A DNA stretch of 64,000 bases from Salinisphaera sp035690525. Its GTDB lineage: Bacteria > Pseudomonadota > Gammaproteobacteria > Nevskiales > Salinisphaeraceae. The notes under the pieces were generated by a model. The model was not told the DNA's origin, searched no databases, and was given only the letters and a program-made list of their open reading frames with translations. Of the stretch, positions 33,925 through 40,939 are shown one piece after another (within the stretch, counting starts at the first letter, position 1; the number at the start of each line of letters is the position of its first letter). Made by a program: the position numbers and the translations under genes. The stretch is from NCBI RefSeq assembly GCF_035690525.1, contig NZ_DASSKM010000178.1:1-64000 (forward strand), in the 5' to 3' direction.

Positions 33925-34003
33925 CCGCAGATCAACGCAGATTCACGCAGAGGGCGGTTCAGTTGGCAAACCGCTATCTGCGTGAATCTTCGTCGATCTG
34001 CGG
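33925..34003. repeat. Palindromic repeat of the CCGCAGATCAACGCAGAT type
   Basis: A 79-bp near-palindrome: the left arm starts CCGCAGATCAACGCAGATTC (33925) and the right arm ends GAATCTTCGTCGATCTGCGG (34003), with a GC loop carrying GCGGTT/AACCGC. It resembles the core of the dispersed ATACCA element in design (spaced CGCNNAT units) but differs in sequence and lacks the ATACCA ends. It is probably a second family of dispersed intergenic repeats. Confidence 0.6.
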
Positions 34004-34053
34004 ACATGCTGTCTTTTTCGGGTCGCTACCCGGCTCGCCCGAAACGACGCTTG

Positions 34054-34148
34054 CTTGTCGAACAGATCCGCTCGGGCGCGGTAGAGCGCCGAGATAGCCT
34101 CGTCACCGTGGCCGTCGGCCATAAGCTGATCGTAGTCCTGGCGCGTTC
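34054..34148 (-). pseudogene. Fragment duplicated from the 3' end of the 3-hydroxyisobutyrate dehydrogenase-like gene
   Basis: The minus strand reads RQDYDQLMADGHGDEAISALYRARADLFDK (positions 34054-34148, key residues DYDQLM and ALYRARADLF). It is the counterpart of the last 30 residues of the intact dehydrogenase at 37306-38172; by eye the DNA agrees at about nine of ten bases over some 85 bp. The normal stop codon is missing and the frame runs on, and everything upstream of the last ~30 codons is gone. Directly adjacent, 34143-34183 looks like one half of the dispersed ATACCA repeat (GCGTTCATTTGCGGA ... GTAGGTA). It is therefore a dead gene fragment. Confidence 0.75.
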
Positions 34149-34231
34149 ATTTGCGGATTATTTTTTCTTACAATATGTAGGTACCGGTATTTCTGAAGAT
34201 GCCGGGCGGTCGGAGCTTATCTGCGGCCGGA

Positions 34232-37200
34232 TCAATGTTTATCGAGCGACAATCGGACAGCCGGTTTGGCGCCCTCGTTTTCCAGCACTTTCGGCGTGCC
34301 GCCGAGGATACGGTCGGGATTGACGTCGCGAGCGGCCAGATAGTCCTGGATGGCTTTTTGGCGCATGCGGGCGAGTTGTTCGAGTCGCGCATGGCGCGCT
34401 TGTTCGGTTAAATTGTTCAGGTTCAGCGCCCGGGCATCGGCCGGCACCGCCTGGCCGGTCACGCGCAGCGTCCAGTCCGGGTGGTCGCTCATGGCCTGGG
34501 CGATTAGCGTCATATAGGTGCGATCATCCGGCCGCACGTAATGTTTGCCCACGGCGAAAATTGCCGGCCGATCCTCCACCGAACGGAACAGATTGAGGAA
34601 GCTGTTCTTGAGGTTGTTGAGCAGGCCAACCGGCGAATAGTTCGACAGCAGGGCGGTGCGCAGCCCCGCGAGCACGGCTTCGCGGATCAGGTTGTCGATC
34701 GAGAAGTAGGGGTTGGTGACGTCGCCGAGTATTTTGGTGCGGAAGTGGATGATGTCGTTCTTTCCGCGCAAGAGCTTCAGGGCCGTGCTCATCGAGATGC
34801 CGAAGGCGATGTCGGTATTCGCGGTGGTGCTGTCGGCCAGCCGGAGGTTGGTCAACGTGGTGTCGAGCACGCCGTCGAGCTGGCCCCGGGTGGCCGAGAT
34901 ATTGAGCGTGCCGTCGGCGACGCCGTTGGCGATCCGGCGGTTCATCGCGGCATTGAGGTAGCCGGACATCGGCGGCAGCGCCAGCGATCGCAGCCAGACG
35001 TCGAGATCCATGCGAATGCCCCCGGGCGCGAACGGCGCGATCTCGCCGCGGCTGTCGAGATGACCGTAGGCCCCCACGTCGAGACCCAGCGTATAGCTGG
35101 CGCTCTGGTCGGGTTTGGCGGTATCGAGATGATCCAGCGTGAAGTCGAGCCGGGACCCGGTGATTTCGACCGTCGGTGTAACCGTGGTGTCCACGAAGGC
35201 GATGGACGGGCCGGACAGCTCGAGATGATCCACGGCGAAGGTCGTCGCGCCCGCCGAATCGCCGTCGATCGGCGTGTCGGGCCGCTTCGCGCTTGCCGAC
35301 GACGATGAGTTGTCGCTCGGGCCGCCGACGAACCGGCTGATCACGCCCATGCCGCCGGCGTCGCGGCGGGTATGAATATTGACGTCGTCAAGGACGAGGC
35401 TGTGCATGCGGTAATGGGTCCATTGCTTTAGCGAGAATTGGCTGGCCTTCATCGACACCGCTTGAACGACAGCGCTATCGGTGTCGGTGTCGCCGAGAAG
35501 GCGCAGGCCGCTGGCCTCGATTTCATCCAGCCCAATCGAGCCGAGCCCGTCGATATCGATGCCCGAAACATCGACCTCCAGTAGCCGGGCCCACGGCGCG
35601 TCGATCGCGCTGTCCATGACGTTCAGCTTGTGGCTGTACGCAGAGCCGGATACGGTCAGCCGCAGCGCCTTACCGGTCGCGTCGGGCTGTTCGGCGTACC
35701 GGCCGTCGAAGCCGAACGTGGCCGCCGACATCGTCACCGGCGCGCCCGCGATGGCCAGATGCACGTCGTCGGCATCCAGCTTGCCGCTGGCACGGCGCGA
35801 GAACAGCTTGGCGCTGTGCAGGCTTATGCGGCCTTGCCAGTCGACATGGCCGGCGCTCATGTGGCTGGTTTTCGGGATATCGAAGACGAACCGATCGCCG
35901 GCCAGCGAACCGTCGGCATCGACCTGCGTGCCGTTGCCGGTGAGCCGCGTTGTGGTTTGGCCGTTCCAGTCGAGCGACCGGCTGGTGATAGCGAGGGTCT
36001 CCGGCACGGCGAACGACATGGCGCTGGTGGTGAGAACGCCGTCGGTATCGATACGGGTGGCGTCCGGCGTCAGCGTGAGGTCGATCGCCCCGGCGAGGTG
36101 CGTCGCGTCGCTGGATAACGCGAGCCGGTCGCCGGAAGTCAGGCGGGTGCGCCGCGCATCGAGATTGCCGTTGCTGGTCACGCGCGTGGCGGCGTTGCCG
36201 AGTTCGGCCGTCGCCTGGCCGGTCCACGTCGCGCTCTGCTGACTGAAGTCGAGCTGATCGGCGCGTCGAACCTTGACCTCGGACAATTTCACTGTGCCGT
36301 TGACGGTGATCCGGCCGGGTTGCCGGTCGGTTGGCCACAGCCGCGCCTGCTCGTTGCCTTGCCAAGAGAGCAGGCCGCCGCGCACAGCAATACCGCCGGT
36401 CGTGTTAAGGCGTGCGTCGCGCCAGCGGCCTTGACCCTTGAGGTCGAGGTCGAGCTCGCCGTTGGCGTGGTACACGATCGAGGCCCGTTGATTGGCGTCG
36501 AACGTGCCGCCCAATGCGGTGATGTAATACGGGCGCGCCAACGGCGACAGCGCTTGCATGGCAAAATCCGAAGCCTCGATCGAGAACTGCGCGCGCCAGT
36601 TGGCGCCGAGCGGGTGGGCCCTGCCGTCGAGGGTCAGCCGGCCGCCGGCCGCCTCCAATCGGGTGTGGATTTCGGTGGCCTGCTTCGGTTGCCAGGTCGC
36701 GATCGGGCCGATTTCCAGCCGCGCGATGCCCAGTGCCTGATCGATAGCCGGCCGATCGCCGCGGGCGGGCTCGCGGTAGTGCAGTTTCACGTCCGCGATC
36801 GATATCTCGTCGACACCGAAGCCCCAGCCGCTCCGGTCGCCGCCGGAAGACGATACCGGGATCGCGACGCCGGCGACGGTGAACTGCCCCTTCGCGTTCC
36901 GGCCGGCGTCGATGCGGGCGTGGCTGAGGTGGATCTCCGACAGCTTGATATGGTGATCAAGCAACGGCCAGTAATCGATATCCACCGCGAGACGGCCGAT
37001 CGAGAAACCGCGGCCGTTCGGGCCGTGGCCGCGCACGTCGTTCAGGCTGATTTGGCCGGTGAAGATATCGGCATCCACATCGCCGATATCGGCCGTGATA
37101 CCTTCGGCCCGCAGATAATGCCGGAGCACGTGCCGCACCACGAAGGGCGGGGCGATGACGAGCGCGGCGACCGTCACCGCCAGTAGCGCGCCGATTGCGA

Positions 37201-37234
37201 TCAACGCCCATCGCGCGCCTCGTCTGACTGCCAT
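34232..37234 (-). CDS. DUF748 family envelope protein (AsmA/TamB-like giant)
   Basis: A 1000-residue protein with one N-terminal membrane anchor (about 9-32). A very long repetitive beta-rich periplasmic part is typical of DUF748/AsmA-like proteins ('LAVDIDYWPLLDHHIKLSEIHLSHARIDAGRNAKGQF' near the start, 'DTTLTNLRLADSTTANTDIAFGISMSTALKLLRGKNDIIHF' near 780). An OmpA-related C-terminus ('RVTGQAVPADARALNLNNLTEQARHARLEQLARMRQKAIQDYL') ends it. Proteins of this class are thought to bridge inner and outer membranes and move phospholipids. The gene lies between an intact dehydrogenase gene and an inverted fragment of it. No operon partner is visible. Confidence 0.88.
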   Translation of the reverse strand: MAVRRGARWALIAIGALLAVTVAALVIAPPFVVRHVLRHYLRAEGITADIGDVDADIFTGQISLNDVRGHGPNGRGFSIGRLAVDIDYWPLLDHHIKLSEIHLSHARIDAGRNAKGQFTVAGVAIPVSSSGGDRSGWGFGVDEISIADVKLHYREPARGDRPAIDQALGIARLEIGPIATWQPKQATEIHTRLEAAGGRLTLDGRAHPLGANWRAQFSIEASDFAMQALSPLARPYYITALGGTFDANQRASIVYHANGELDLDLKGQGRWRDARLNTTGGIAVRGGLLSWQGNEQARLWPTDRQPGRITVNGTVKLSEVKVRRADQLDFSQQSATWTGQATAELGNAATRVTSNGNLDARRTRLTSGDRLALSSDATHLAGAIDLTLTPDATRIDTDGVLTTSAMSFAVPETLAITSRSLDWNGQTTTRLTGNGTQVDADGSLAGDRFVFDIPKTSHMSAGHVDWQGRISLHSAKLFSRRASGKLDADDVHLAIAGAPVTMSAATFGFDGRYAEQPDATGKALRLTVSGSAYSHKLNVMDSAIDAPWARLLEVDVSGIDIDGLGSIGLDEIEASGLRLLGDTDTDSAVVQAVSMKASQFSLKQWTHYRMHSLVLDDVNIHTRRDAGGMGVISRFVGGPSDNSSSSASAKRPDTPIDGDSAGATTFAVDHLELSGPSIAFVDTTVTPTVEITGSRLDFTLDHLDTAKPDQSASYTLGLDVGAYGHLDSRGEIAPFAPGGIRMDLDVWLRSLALPPMSGYLNAAMNRRIANGVADGTLNISATRGQLDGVLDTTLTNLRLADSTTANTDIAFGISMSTALKLLRGKNDIIHFRTKILGDVTNPYFSIDNLIREAVLAGLRTALLSNYSPVGLLNNLKNSFLNLFRSVEDRPAIFAVGKHYVRPDDRTYMTLIAQAMSDHPDWTLRVTGQAVPADARALNLNNLTEQARHARLEQLARMRQKAIQDYLAARDVNPDRILGGTPKVLENEGAKPAVRLSLDKH

Positions 37235-37305
37235 GCCTTCGTCGGTTTCGGCCCTCGGGTTCGGCAGCTTATCATCGATCGAAAGCCACGCATGGAAACG
37301 GTGTC

Positions 37306-38172
37306 ATGAACAGTGCATTTCTCGGACTCGGCGGCATGGGCCACGGCATGGCCGCCAACCTCAAACAAGCCGGTCTGCTGACCGCGGTCTATAATCGCAC
37401 CGCGAGCCGGGCCGAAGACTTTGCCGCCGAGCACGGCGTCGAAGCCGTTGCCGCACCGGCCGAGGCGGCCGCGCACGCCGAGGCGATCGTGCTCTGTGTA
37501 TCGGCCGACGACGACGTGCTGGAAATGGTGGATGCGTTGACCGGCGCGCTAACCGACCGGCACGTCGTGATCGACTGCTCCACGGTCGCCGGCGATACCG
37601 CGAAGGAAGCCGCCCGCCGCGTCGCCCAAACCGGAGCGGCCTTCGTCGATGCGCCGGTCTCCGGCGGCACCGAAGGCGCGGCCAACGGCACCTTGGCCAT
37701 CATGGTCGGCGCCGACGACGCCGTGTTCGAACGCGTCATGCCGGTACTGGAAGCGATGGGCGCGGGTATCACGTTGATGGGGCCGATCGGTTCCGGCCAG
37801 GCCACCAAGGCCGTCAACCAGATCATGGTGGCCGGCATCAATCAGGCGGTGTGCGAGGCCATGCGCTTCGCGGCGGCCATGGACCTGCCGCTGGAAAAGG
37901 TGGTCGACGTGGTCGGCTCGGGCGCGGCTGGCAACTGGTTCGTCGATCATCGCGGCAAGACCATGGTGCGCGACGTGTTCGAGCCCGGGTTCAAGCTCAA
38001 ACACCACCACAAGGATCTTGGTATCTGCTTGCATATGGCCGGACTGAAGAACGGCGAACTGCCGTTGTCGGCCAGAACGCGCCAGGACTACGATCAACTC
38101 ATGGCCGCCGGCCACGGCGACGAGGACATCTCGGCGCTGTACCGCGCCCGGGCGGATCTTTTTGGTAAATAG
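37306..38172 (+). CDS. NAD(P)-dependent beta-hydroxyacid dehydrogenase (3-hydroxyisobutyrate dehydrogenase family)
   Basis: A 288-residue enzyme with the N-terminal cofactor motif GLGGMG (7-12), substrate segment 'DAPVSGGTEGA' (115-125) and catalytic K168 in 'GSGQATKAVNQ'. The C-terminal helical domain 'FKLKHHHKDLGICLHMA' completes the family pattern (HIBADH, tartronate semialdehyde reductase, GLYR). The substrate cannot be fixed; the arginine in the cofactor region 'YNRTASR' suggests NADP. A degenerate copy of its 3' end lies inverted at 34054-34148. The cassette array begins about 130 bp after its stop. Confidence 0.9.
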   Translation: MNSAFLGLGGMGHGMAANLKQAGLLTAVYNRTASRAEDFAAEHGVEAVAAPAEAAAHAEAIVLCVSADDDVLEMVDALTGALTDRHVVIDCSTVAGDTAKEAARRVAQTGAAFVDAPVSGGTEGAANGTLAIMVGADDAVFERVMPVLEAMGAGITLMGPIGSGQATKAVNQIMVAGINQAVCEAMRFAAAMDLPLEKVVDVVGSGAAGNWFVDHRGKTMVRDVFEPGFKLKHHHKDLGICLHMAGLKNGELPLSARTRQDYDQLMAAGHGDEDISALYRARADLFGK

Positions 38173-38303
38173 TTGAATCTCCGCTCGAACTACCGTGCTG
38201 CTGAAATACAAAAATACTTTTTCACTTATGAGTAGACTTGAACATCCCCTATTCCTTCGCTGCGGCAAGAGTTGCACGAGGTTTGAAGCCCAAAAAATCG
38301 CTC

Positions 38304-38387
38304 AGTCAACCGCCCGAAGCGCTGGCGCGCTTCGGGTTTCTCCGCGCCTGCGGCCGCTCCGGCGGCAACTGACCTTGGGCGCTGTGA
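38304..38387 (+). repeat. attC-like site A (degenerate, left border of array)
   Basis: Left core AGTCAAC (38304-38310), arm CGCCCGAAG facing CTTGGGCG (38374-38381) with one unpaired base as in true attC sites, inner blocks GCGCTGGCGCGCTTCGGG and GCTCCGGCGGCAACTGAC. The right core reads GCTGTGA instead of GTTRRRY, so it may no longer recombine. The rest of the 297-bp gap to the next gene (38388-38469) is AT-rich, with a good ribosome binding site at its end. Confidence 0.55.
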
Positions 38388-38469
38388 AGTCAAGATCGTA
38401 TTAATCCTACTTAAGTTTCAGGCATACCCGTCGATAAAGATTTAAAGGTCCGTTGTCGGGAGGGCGCTC

Positions 38470-39210
38470 GTGGTATCCAATGTCACTGCTTATACAGTAT
38501 CTTCTGCCGCGACAAGGGCTAAATCCACCTCCCATACTTATCTCGTAACAAACAAGCCTTCAGCCCCGGGTGGCCAAGCTGATATTACTGCACAAGAAGG
38601 CATATCACTGAGCGTAACCAGTCGCCAACTGGCTCAAAGCGCCATTGCTGCCGATAAGCGCGATGCGTCCATGACCCGGTCCGAGTTGGCCGATGAAGCC
38701 AAGCGCCTGCGCAATCAATTCAGCGGGTCGGGATACAATCGCGAATTGGCTGCTCAAGAGGTGCCCGATACGGAAAATCCGGCCCTGTTGGCAAGAGCCA
38801 AACAAGCCACCGCATTTGTGCAGAGTCGTCAGGCGCATAGAGGCCATAGCACGGTGGAGAATCCTTTTCACAATTTATCGTATGAGCAGCTAACACTGAT
38901 CATGTACGACGATAGCGGACGTTTCACCAAAAACGAGCGGCATGTGGCTTGGCTAGAGCAATATGACCGTCGCGAGGAATGGGCAGAAAAAGTAGTCGCG
39001 CAGGCACACCGTGAATATCAGGCCACGGGTCAGAACGATCATTTCTATCAAGCATGTATTGATCATTACAATGGTCTGCCACGCATCGAGCGAGTACAGT
39101 TTCCGGTCGATTATGTGCCACGATTGAAATATTGGATCGCTAATAATAAACCCGCTGAAAAATCCAGCTATTTGGAAATTTTACTTGGTCAATTTGATGG
39201 TAACGGCTAA
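38470..39210 (+). CDS. Cassette 1: hypothetical protein of unknown function
   Basis: A 246-residue soluble protein, starting at GTG 38470 after a GGGAGGG ribosome binding site. The N-terminal ~45 residues are Ser/Thr-rich and look disordered. The centre has 'SLSVTSRQLAQSAIAADKRDASMTRSELADEAKRLRNQF', helical and charged, and the C-terminal half includes 'FHNLSYEQLTLIMYDDSGRFTKNERHVAWLEQYDRREEWAEKVVAQAHREY', given here only to mark residues about 131-180. I recognise no family and no catalytic motif; no signal peptide or membrane helix. Its GC content and codon choice differ from the chromosome, as expected for a cassette gene. Toxin, effector or metabolic roles are all open. Confidence 0.75.
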   Translation: MVSNVTAYTVSSAATRAKSTSHTYLVTNKPSAPGGQADITAQEGISLSVTSRQLAQSAIAADKRDASMTRSELADEAKRLRNQFSGSGYNRELAAQEVPDTENPALLARAKQATAFVQSRQAHRGHSTVENPFHNLSYEQLTLIMYDDSGRFTKNERHVAWLEQYDRREEWAEKVVAQAHREYQATGQNDHFYQACIDHYNGLPRIERVQFPVDYVPRLKYWIANNKPAEKSSYLEILLGQFDGNG

Positions 39211-39216
39211 ACCTAA

Positions 39217-39296
39217 GCCTGAGCCCTAAGAGCTGGCGCGGCTTGGGCCCTCCGCGCTTGCGGCGCTCCGGCGGCAACCGAATTCGGGCGTTAGTA
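39217..39296 (+). repeat. attC-like site B
   Basis: Left core GCCTGAG (39217-39223) and CCCTAAG, inner blocks AGCTGGCGCGGCTTGGG and GCTCCGGCGGCAACCGA, right end TTCGGGCGTTAG with core GTTAGTA at 39290-39296. It is about 80 bp and begins 7 bp after the stop of cassette 1. The inner block matches sites A and D almost base for base. Confidence 0.65.
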
Positions 39297-39315
39297 CTTA
39301 AAGAAGGAGAACAAT

Positions 39316-39492
39316 TTGCGCATTAGGGTAATAAAAATTACGCAAGACAACATCAATAACAACCATTTGTACTTCGCGAATGCCATGAATCTATTTCCGA
39401 AGAATGCTTTCGGTGGATCATTCGCTGCTGAAATGCTGGTTCAGCAGCTCTTTAAGGCGCATTGCGAGAATAGGTGTGCCAGTTCAAACTGA
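39316..39492 (+). CDS. Cassette 2a: small protein with TTG start
   Basis: The first frame after attC site B: TTG at 39316, preceded at 8-12 bases by AAGGAGA, a near-perfect ribosome binding site, and ending with TGA at 39490-39492. The 58-residue product begins (M)RIRVIKITQDNINNNHLYF and contains 'LFPKNAFGGSFAAEMLVQQLF'. The 'FP-x-x-A-x-GGS' element after an 'ITQ-x-N-x-NNNH' start reminds me of uncharacterised short proteins seen in integron arrays, but I cannot name a family. Position 20 bp inside the cassette and the strong ribosome site argue it is translated. It could be a truncated version of a longer protein. Confidence 0.5.
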   Translation: MRIRVIKITQDNINNNHLYFANAMNLFPKNAFGGSFAAEMLVQQLFKAHCENRCASSN

Positions 39493-39562
39493 CACTATTT
39501 CGGCATTATGCGCGAGGGTGGCTTGAGCCACGAAGAAAAAGATGACACATCTATAAACTCCT

Positions 39563-39892
39563 GTGCGTCATTTTTTTCACTCTGTACTATTCATTATTTG
39601 CATCGCCTTAGTTGCCAACGGCTTTGTATGCATCTATGTGACAATTCTCGCTGCACTTATTACGTTCAACCCTCCCGATCAGGCCATGGGATTCGGTATT
39701 TACGTAATTCTTTGCTTCGTAAGCACATCATTCATGTCTTTATTTTCTTTCTTATTTAAAGAAAAAGTAATCGCAGCTACAACTATTCTGGGTATTTTCA
39801 TACGCCTTACTTTGCTTTCGTTTATAACCACTGTCTGCGGTATCGGTGTACTATGGTTACCAAGCATACTGATAATGTCCGATATCGTATAA
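39563..39892 (+). CDS. Cassette 2b: small hydrophobic membrane protein
   Basis: A 109-residue, low-GC frame from GTG 39563 to TAA 39892. It has three membrane segments: 'SVLFIICIALVANGFVCIYV' near 7-30, 'GFGIYVILCFVSTSFMSLFSF' near 43-64, and 'LGIFIRLTLLSFITTVCGIGVLWL' near 76-100. No ribosome binding site is evident and a stop codon lies 9 bases upstream, so the start is forced if the gene is real. Small multi-span proteins are common in cassettes. The function is unknown. Just after the stop comes attC site C. Confidence 0.55.
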   Translation: MRHFFHSVLFIICIALVANGFVCIYVTILAALITFNPPDQAMGFGIYVILCFVSTSFMSLFSFLFKEKVIAATTILGIFIRLTLLSFITTVCGIGVLWLPSILIMSDIV

Positions 39893-39903
39893 CAAATTGC
39901 TGC

Positions 39904-39989
39904 AGTTGACCGACCTAAGCGCTGGCGCGCTTTGGATTGCCTTCAAAGGCTACGTCTGCCCCGTCGATAACTGAGCCTAGGCGTTATGC
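39904..39989 (+). repeat. attC-like site C
   Basis: Left core AGTTGAC (39904-39910) followed by CGACCTAAGCGCTGGCGCGC, right end GAGCCTAGGCGTTATGC with core GTTATGC at 39983-39989. The left block is near-identical to site A, the centre is different (CCTTCAAAGGC hairpin at about 39940). An alternative left core GTATAAC lies at 39887-39893. Confidence 0.65.
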
Positions 39990-40008
39990 AGAAGAAAGGT
40001 AGGCCTAC

Positions 40009-40776
40009 ATGTCACGTTTGATTTTTACCATTCTTGCGTGTTCATTCTTGCTAATAGGATGCCAGCACTTCCGAAATGCGCCTTCGGATACGGCGCATAC
40101 CGCCTTCTCCGGTCCCTCGACAAACTCGGACAGTCAAATTCGGAAGCTGCGTCCCGGCGTCTGGATTCATATTTCACACCATAAATTTCCCAGTGGTGCC
40201 CGCTATCCTTCCAACGGTCTGATTGTCCGTGAAGGTGACAGCCTACTGCTCGTCGATCCTGCATGGGGGGCTGCAGCCACACGGGTGTTGCTCCGTCGCA
40301 TCGAGCAGGAGATCGGTCTGCCGGTCCGCCGCGCCATCATTACGCATTTTCATGACGACCGTACCGACGGGTTGGAGGTGCTGGAGCATGCCGGCGTAGA
40401 GGTGTTGGCAACCCCGTTGACCCAAAAGCTGAGCACTATGGACGGAGGTCCGGTATCCGACGGCACACTTTCGGGGCTGAATACGCCCGGCGCCACCATC
40501 CAGGTGGGCACGGTTGAAGTGTTGTACCCGGGGCCGGCCCATTCTCCCGATAATCTTATGGTTTGGCTGCCGGAACAGCGGGTGCTTTTCGGGGGCTGTG
40601 CCGTGCGTGCTATAGATTGGAAAACGCTGGGCAATCTGGAAGATGCGGACCTTGCATCCTGGCCGGAGGCGATTCGCCGGGCACAGGCGCACTACCCGAA
40701 CGTGAAGATCGTAGTGCCGGGTCATGGCGACGTTGGTGGACGAGAGATACTCGAGCACACGCTTCGGCTGCTATGA
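40009..40776 (+). CDS. Cassette 3: subclass B1 metallo-beta-lactamase, lipoprotein form
   Basis: A 255-residue protein of the B1 (VIM/NDM/IMP) branch of zinc beta-lactamases. All ligands are present: H113, H115 and D117 in 'THFHDDRTDG' (BBL 116/118/120), H178 in 'GPAHSPDN' (196), C197 in 'GGCAV' (221), H239 in 'VPGHGD' (263), plus N209 in 'LGNLEDADLASWPEAI' (233). BBL position 224 is Arg (R200), not Lys, and W204 occupies the 228 region. The N-terminus is a lipoprotein signal with lipobox LLIGC (C18), as in NDM-1; residue +2 is Gln, which favours the outer membrane. 'HFHDDR' and the end of the protein are most VIM-like. It starts at ATG 40009, 9 bases after AAAGG and 20 bp inside its cassette. 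Activity against carbapenems is expected from the family but not shown. Confidence 0.92.
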   Translation: MSRLIFTILACSFLLIGCQHFRNAPSDTAHTAFSGPSTNSDSQIRKLRPGVWIHISHHKFPSGARYPSNGLIVREGDSLLLVDPAWGAAATRVLLRRIEQEIGLPVRRAIITHFHDDRTDGLEVLEHAGVEVLATPLTQKLSTMDGGPVSDGTLSGLNTPGATIQVGTVEVLYPGPAHSPDNLMVWLPEQRVLFGGCAVRAIDWKTLGNLEDADLASWPEAIRRAQAHYPNVKIVVPGHGDVGGREILEHTLRLL

Positions 40777-40798
40777 AGCCACGTTAAGTTGCTGGGCA

Positions 40799-40898
40799 GT
40801 TTAACGAGGCGCTGTAGATGGCGTTCAAAGCGTTGCTACGCTTTGGTTTCTCCGCGGGCTACGGCCGCTCCGGCGGCAACCGCGCTTGGGCGTTAGCC
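40799..40898 (+). repeat. attC-like site D (right border of array)
   Basis: Perfect left core GTTTAAC (40799-40805); an alternative left end is near 40815. Inner blocks are AAAGCGTTGCTACGCTTTGG and CGCTCCGGCGGCAACCGCG, with right end GCTTGGGCGTTAGCC and core GTTAGCC at 40892-40898. It closes the metallo-beta-lactamase cassette and lies 41 bp from the end of argH. Confidence 0.7.
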
Positions 40899-40939
40899 GC
40901 AAATATGACGAGTTTTTATTTAGGGGCGATTTCAATCGG

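Larger units (their letters stand above)
38304..40898 (+). mobile_element. Integron gene-cassette array without integrase (CALIN), three cassettes
   Basis: Four intergenic sites (38304, 39217, 39904, about 40799) share the wording of attC recombination sites. Each has a left arm, then GCGCTGGCGCGCTTYGG-like and CTCCGCG..CGGCGGCAAC-like blocks, and a right end GGGCGTTA or GGCGTTA matching the core GTTRRRY. Between them lie single or paired plus-strand genes that start soon after the preceding site, with base composition clearly lower in GC than the chromosome. That is the definition of gene cassettes. No tyrosine recombinase of the IntI type is present on either strand of the window, hence a cluster of attC sites lacking an integrase. 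The array lies between a housekeeping dehydrogenase gene and argH. Confidence 0.7.

Noticed and set aside
38195..38404. A 69-codon frame across the gap after the dehydrogenase gene
   Set aside because: It runs through attC-like site A and its product is the translation of the GC-rich recombination site; no homology.
39508..39759. Alternative ATG-initiated frame overlapping the cassette 2b membrane protein
   Set aside because: Its product is rich in Cys, His and Arg without pattern, whereas the overlapping frame encodes three clean membrane helices.
40009..40776. Glyoxalase II or other general metallo-hydrolase instead of a B1 beta-lactamase
   Set aside because: The zinc-2 ligand Cys in 'GGC', the missing sixth ligands of glyoxalase II, and the B1-type segments 'GPAHSPDN' and 'LGNLEDADLASWP' all favour subclass B1.
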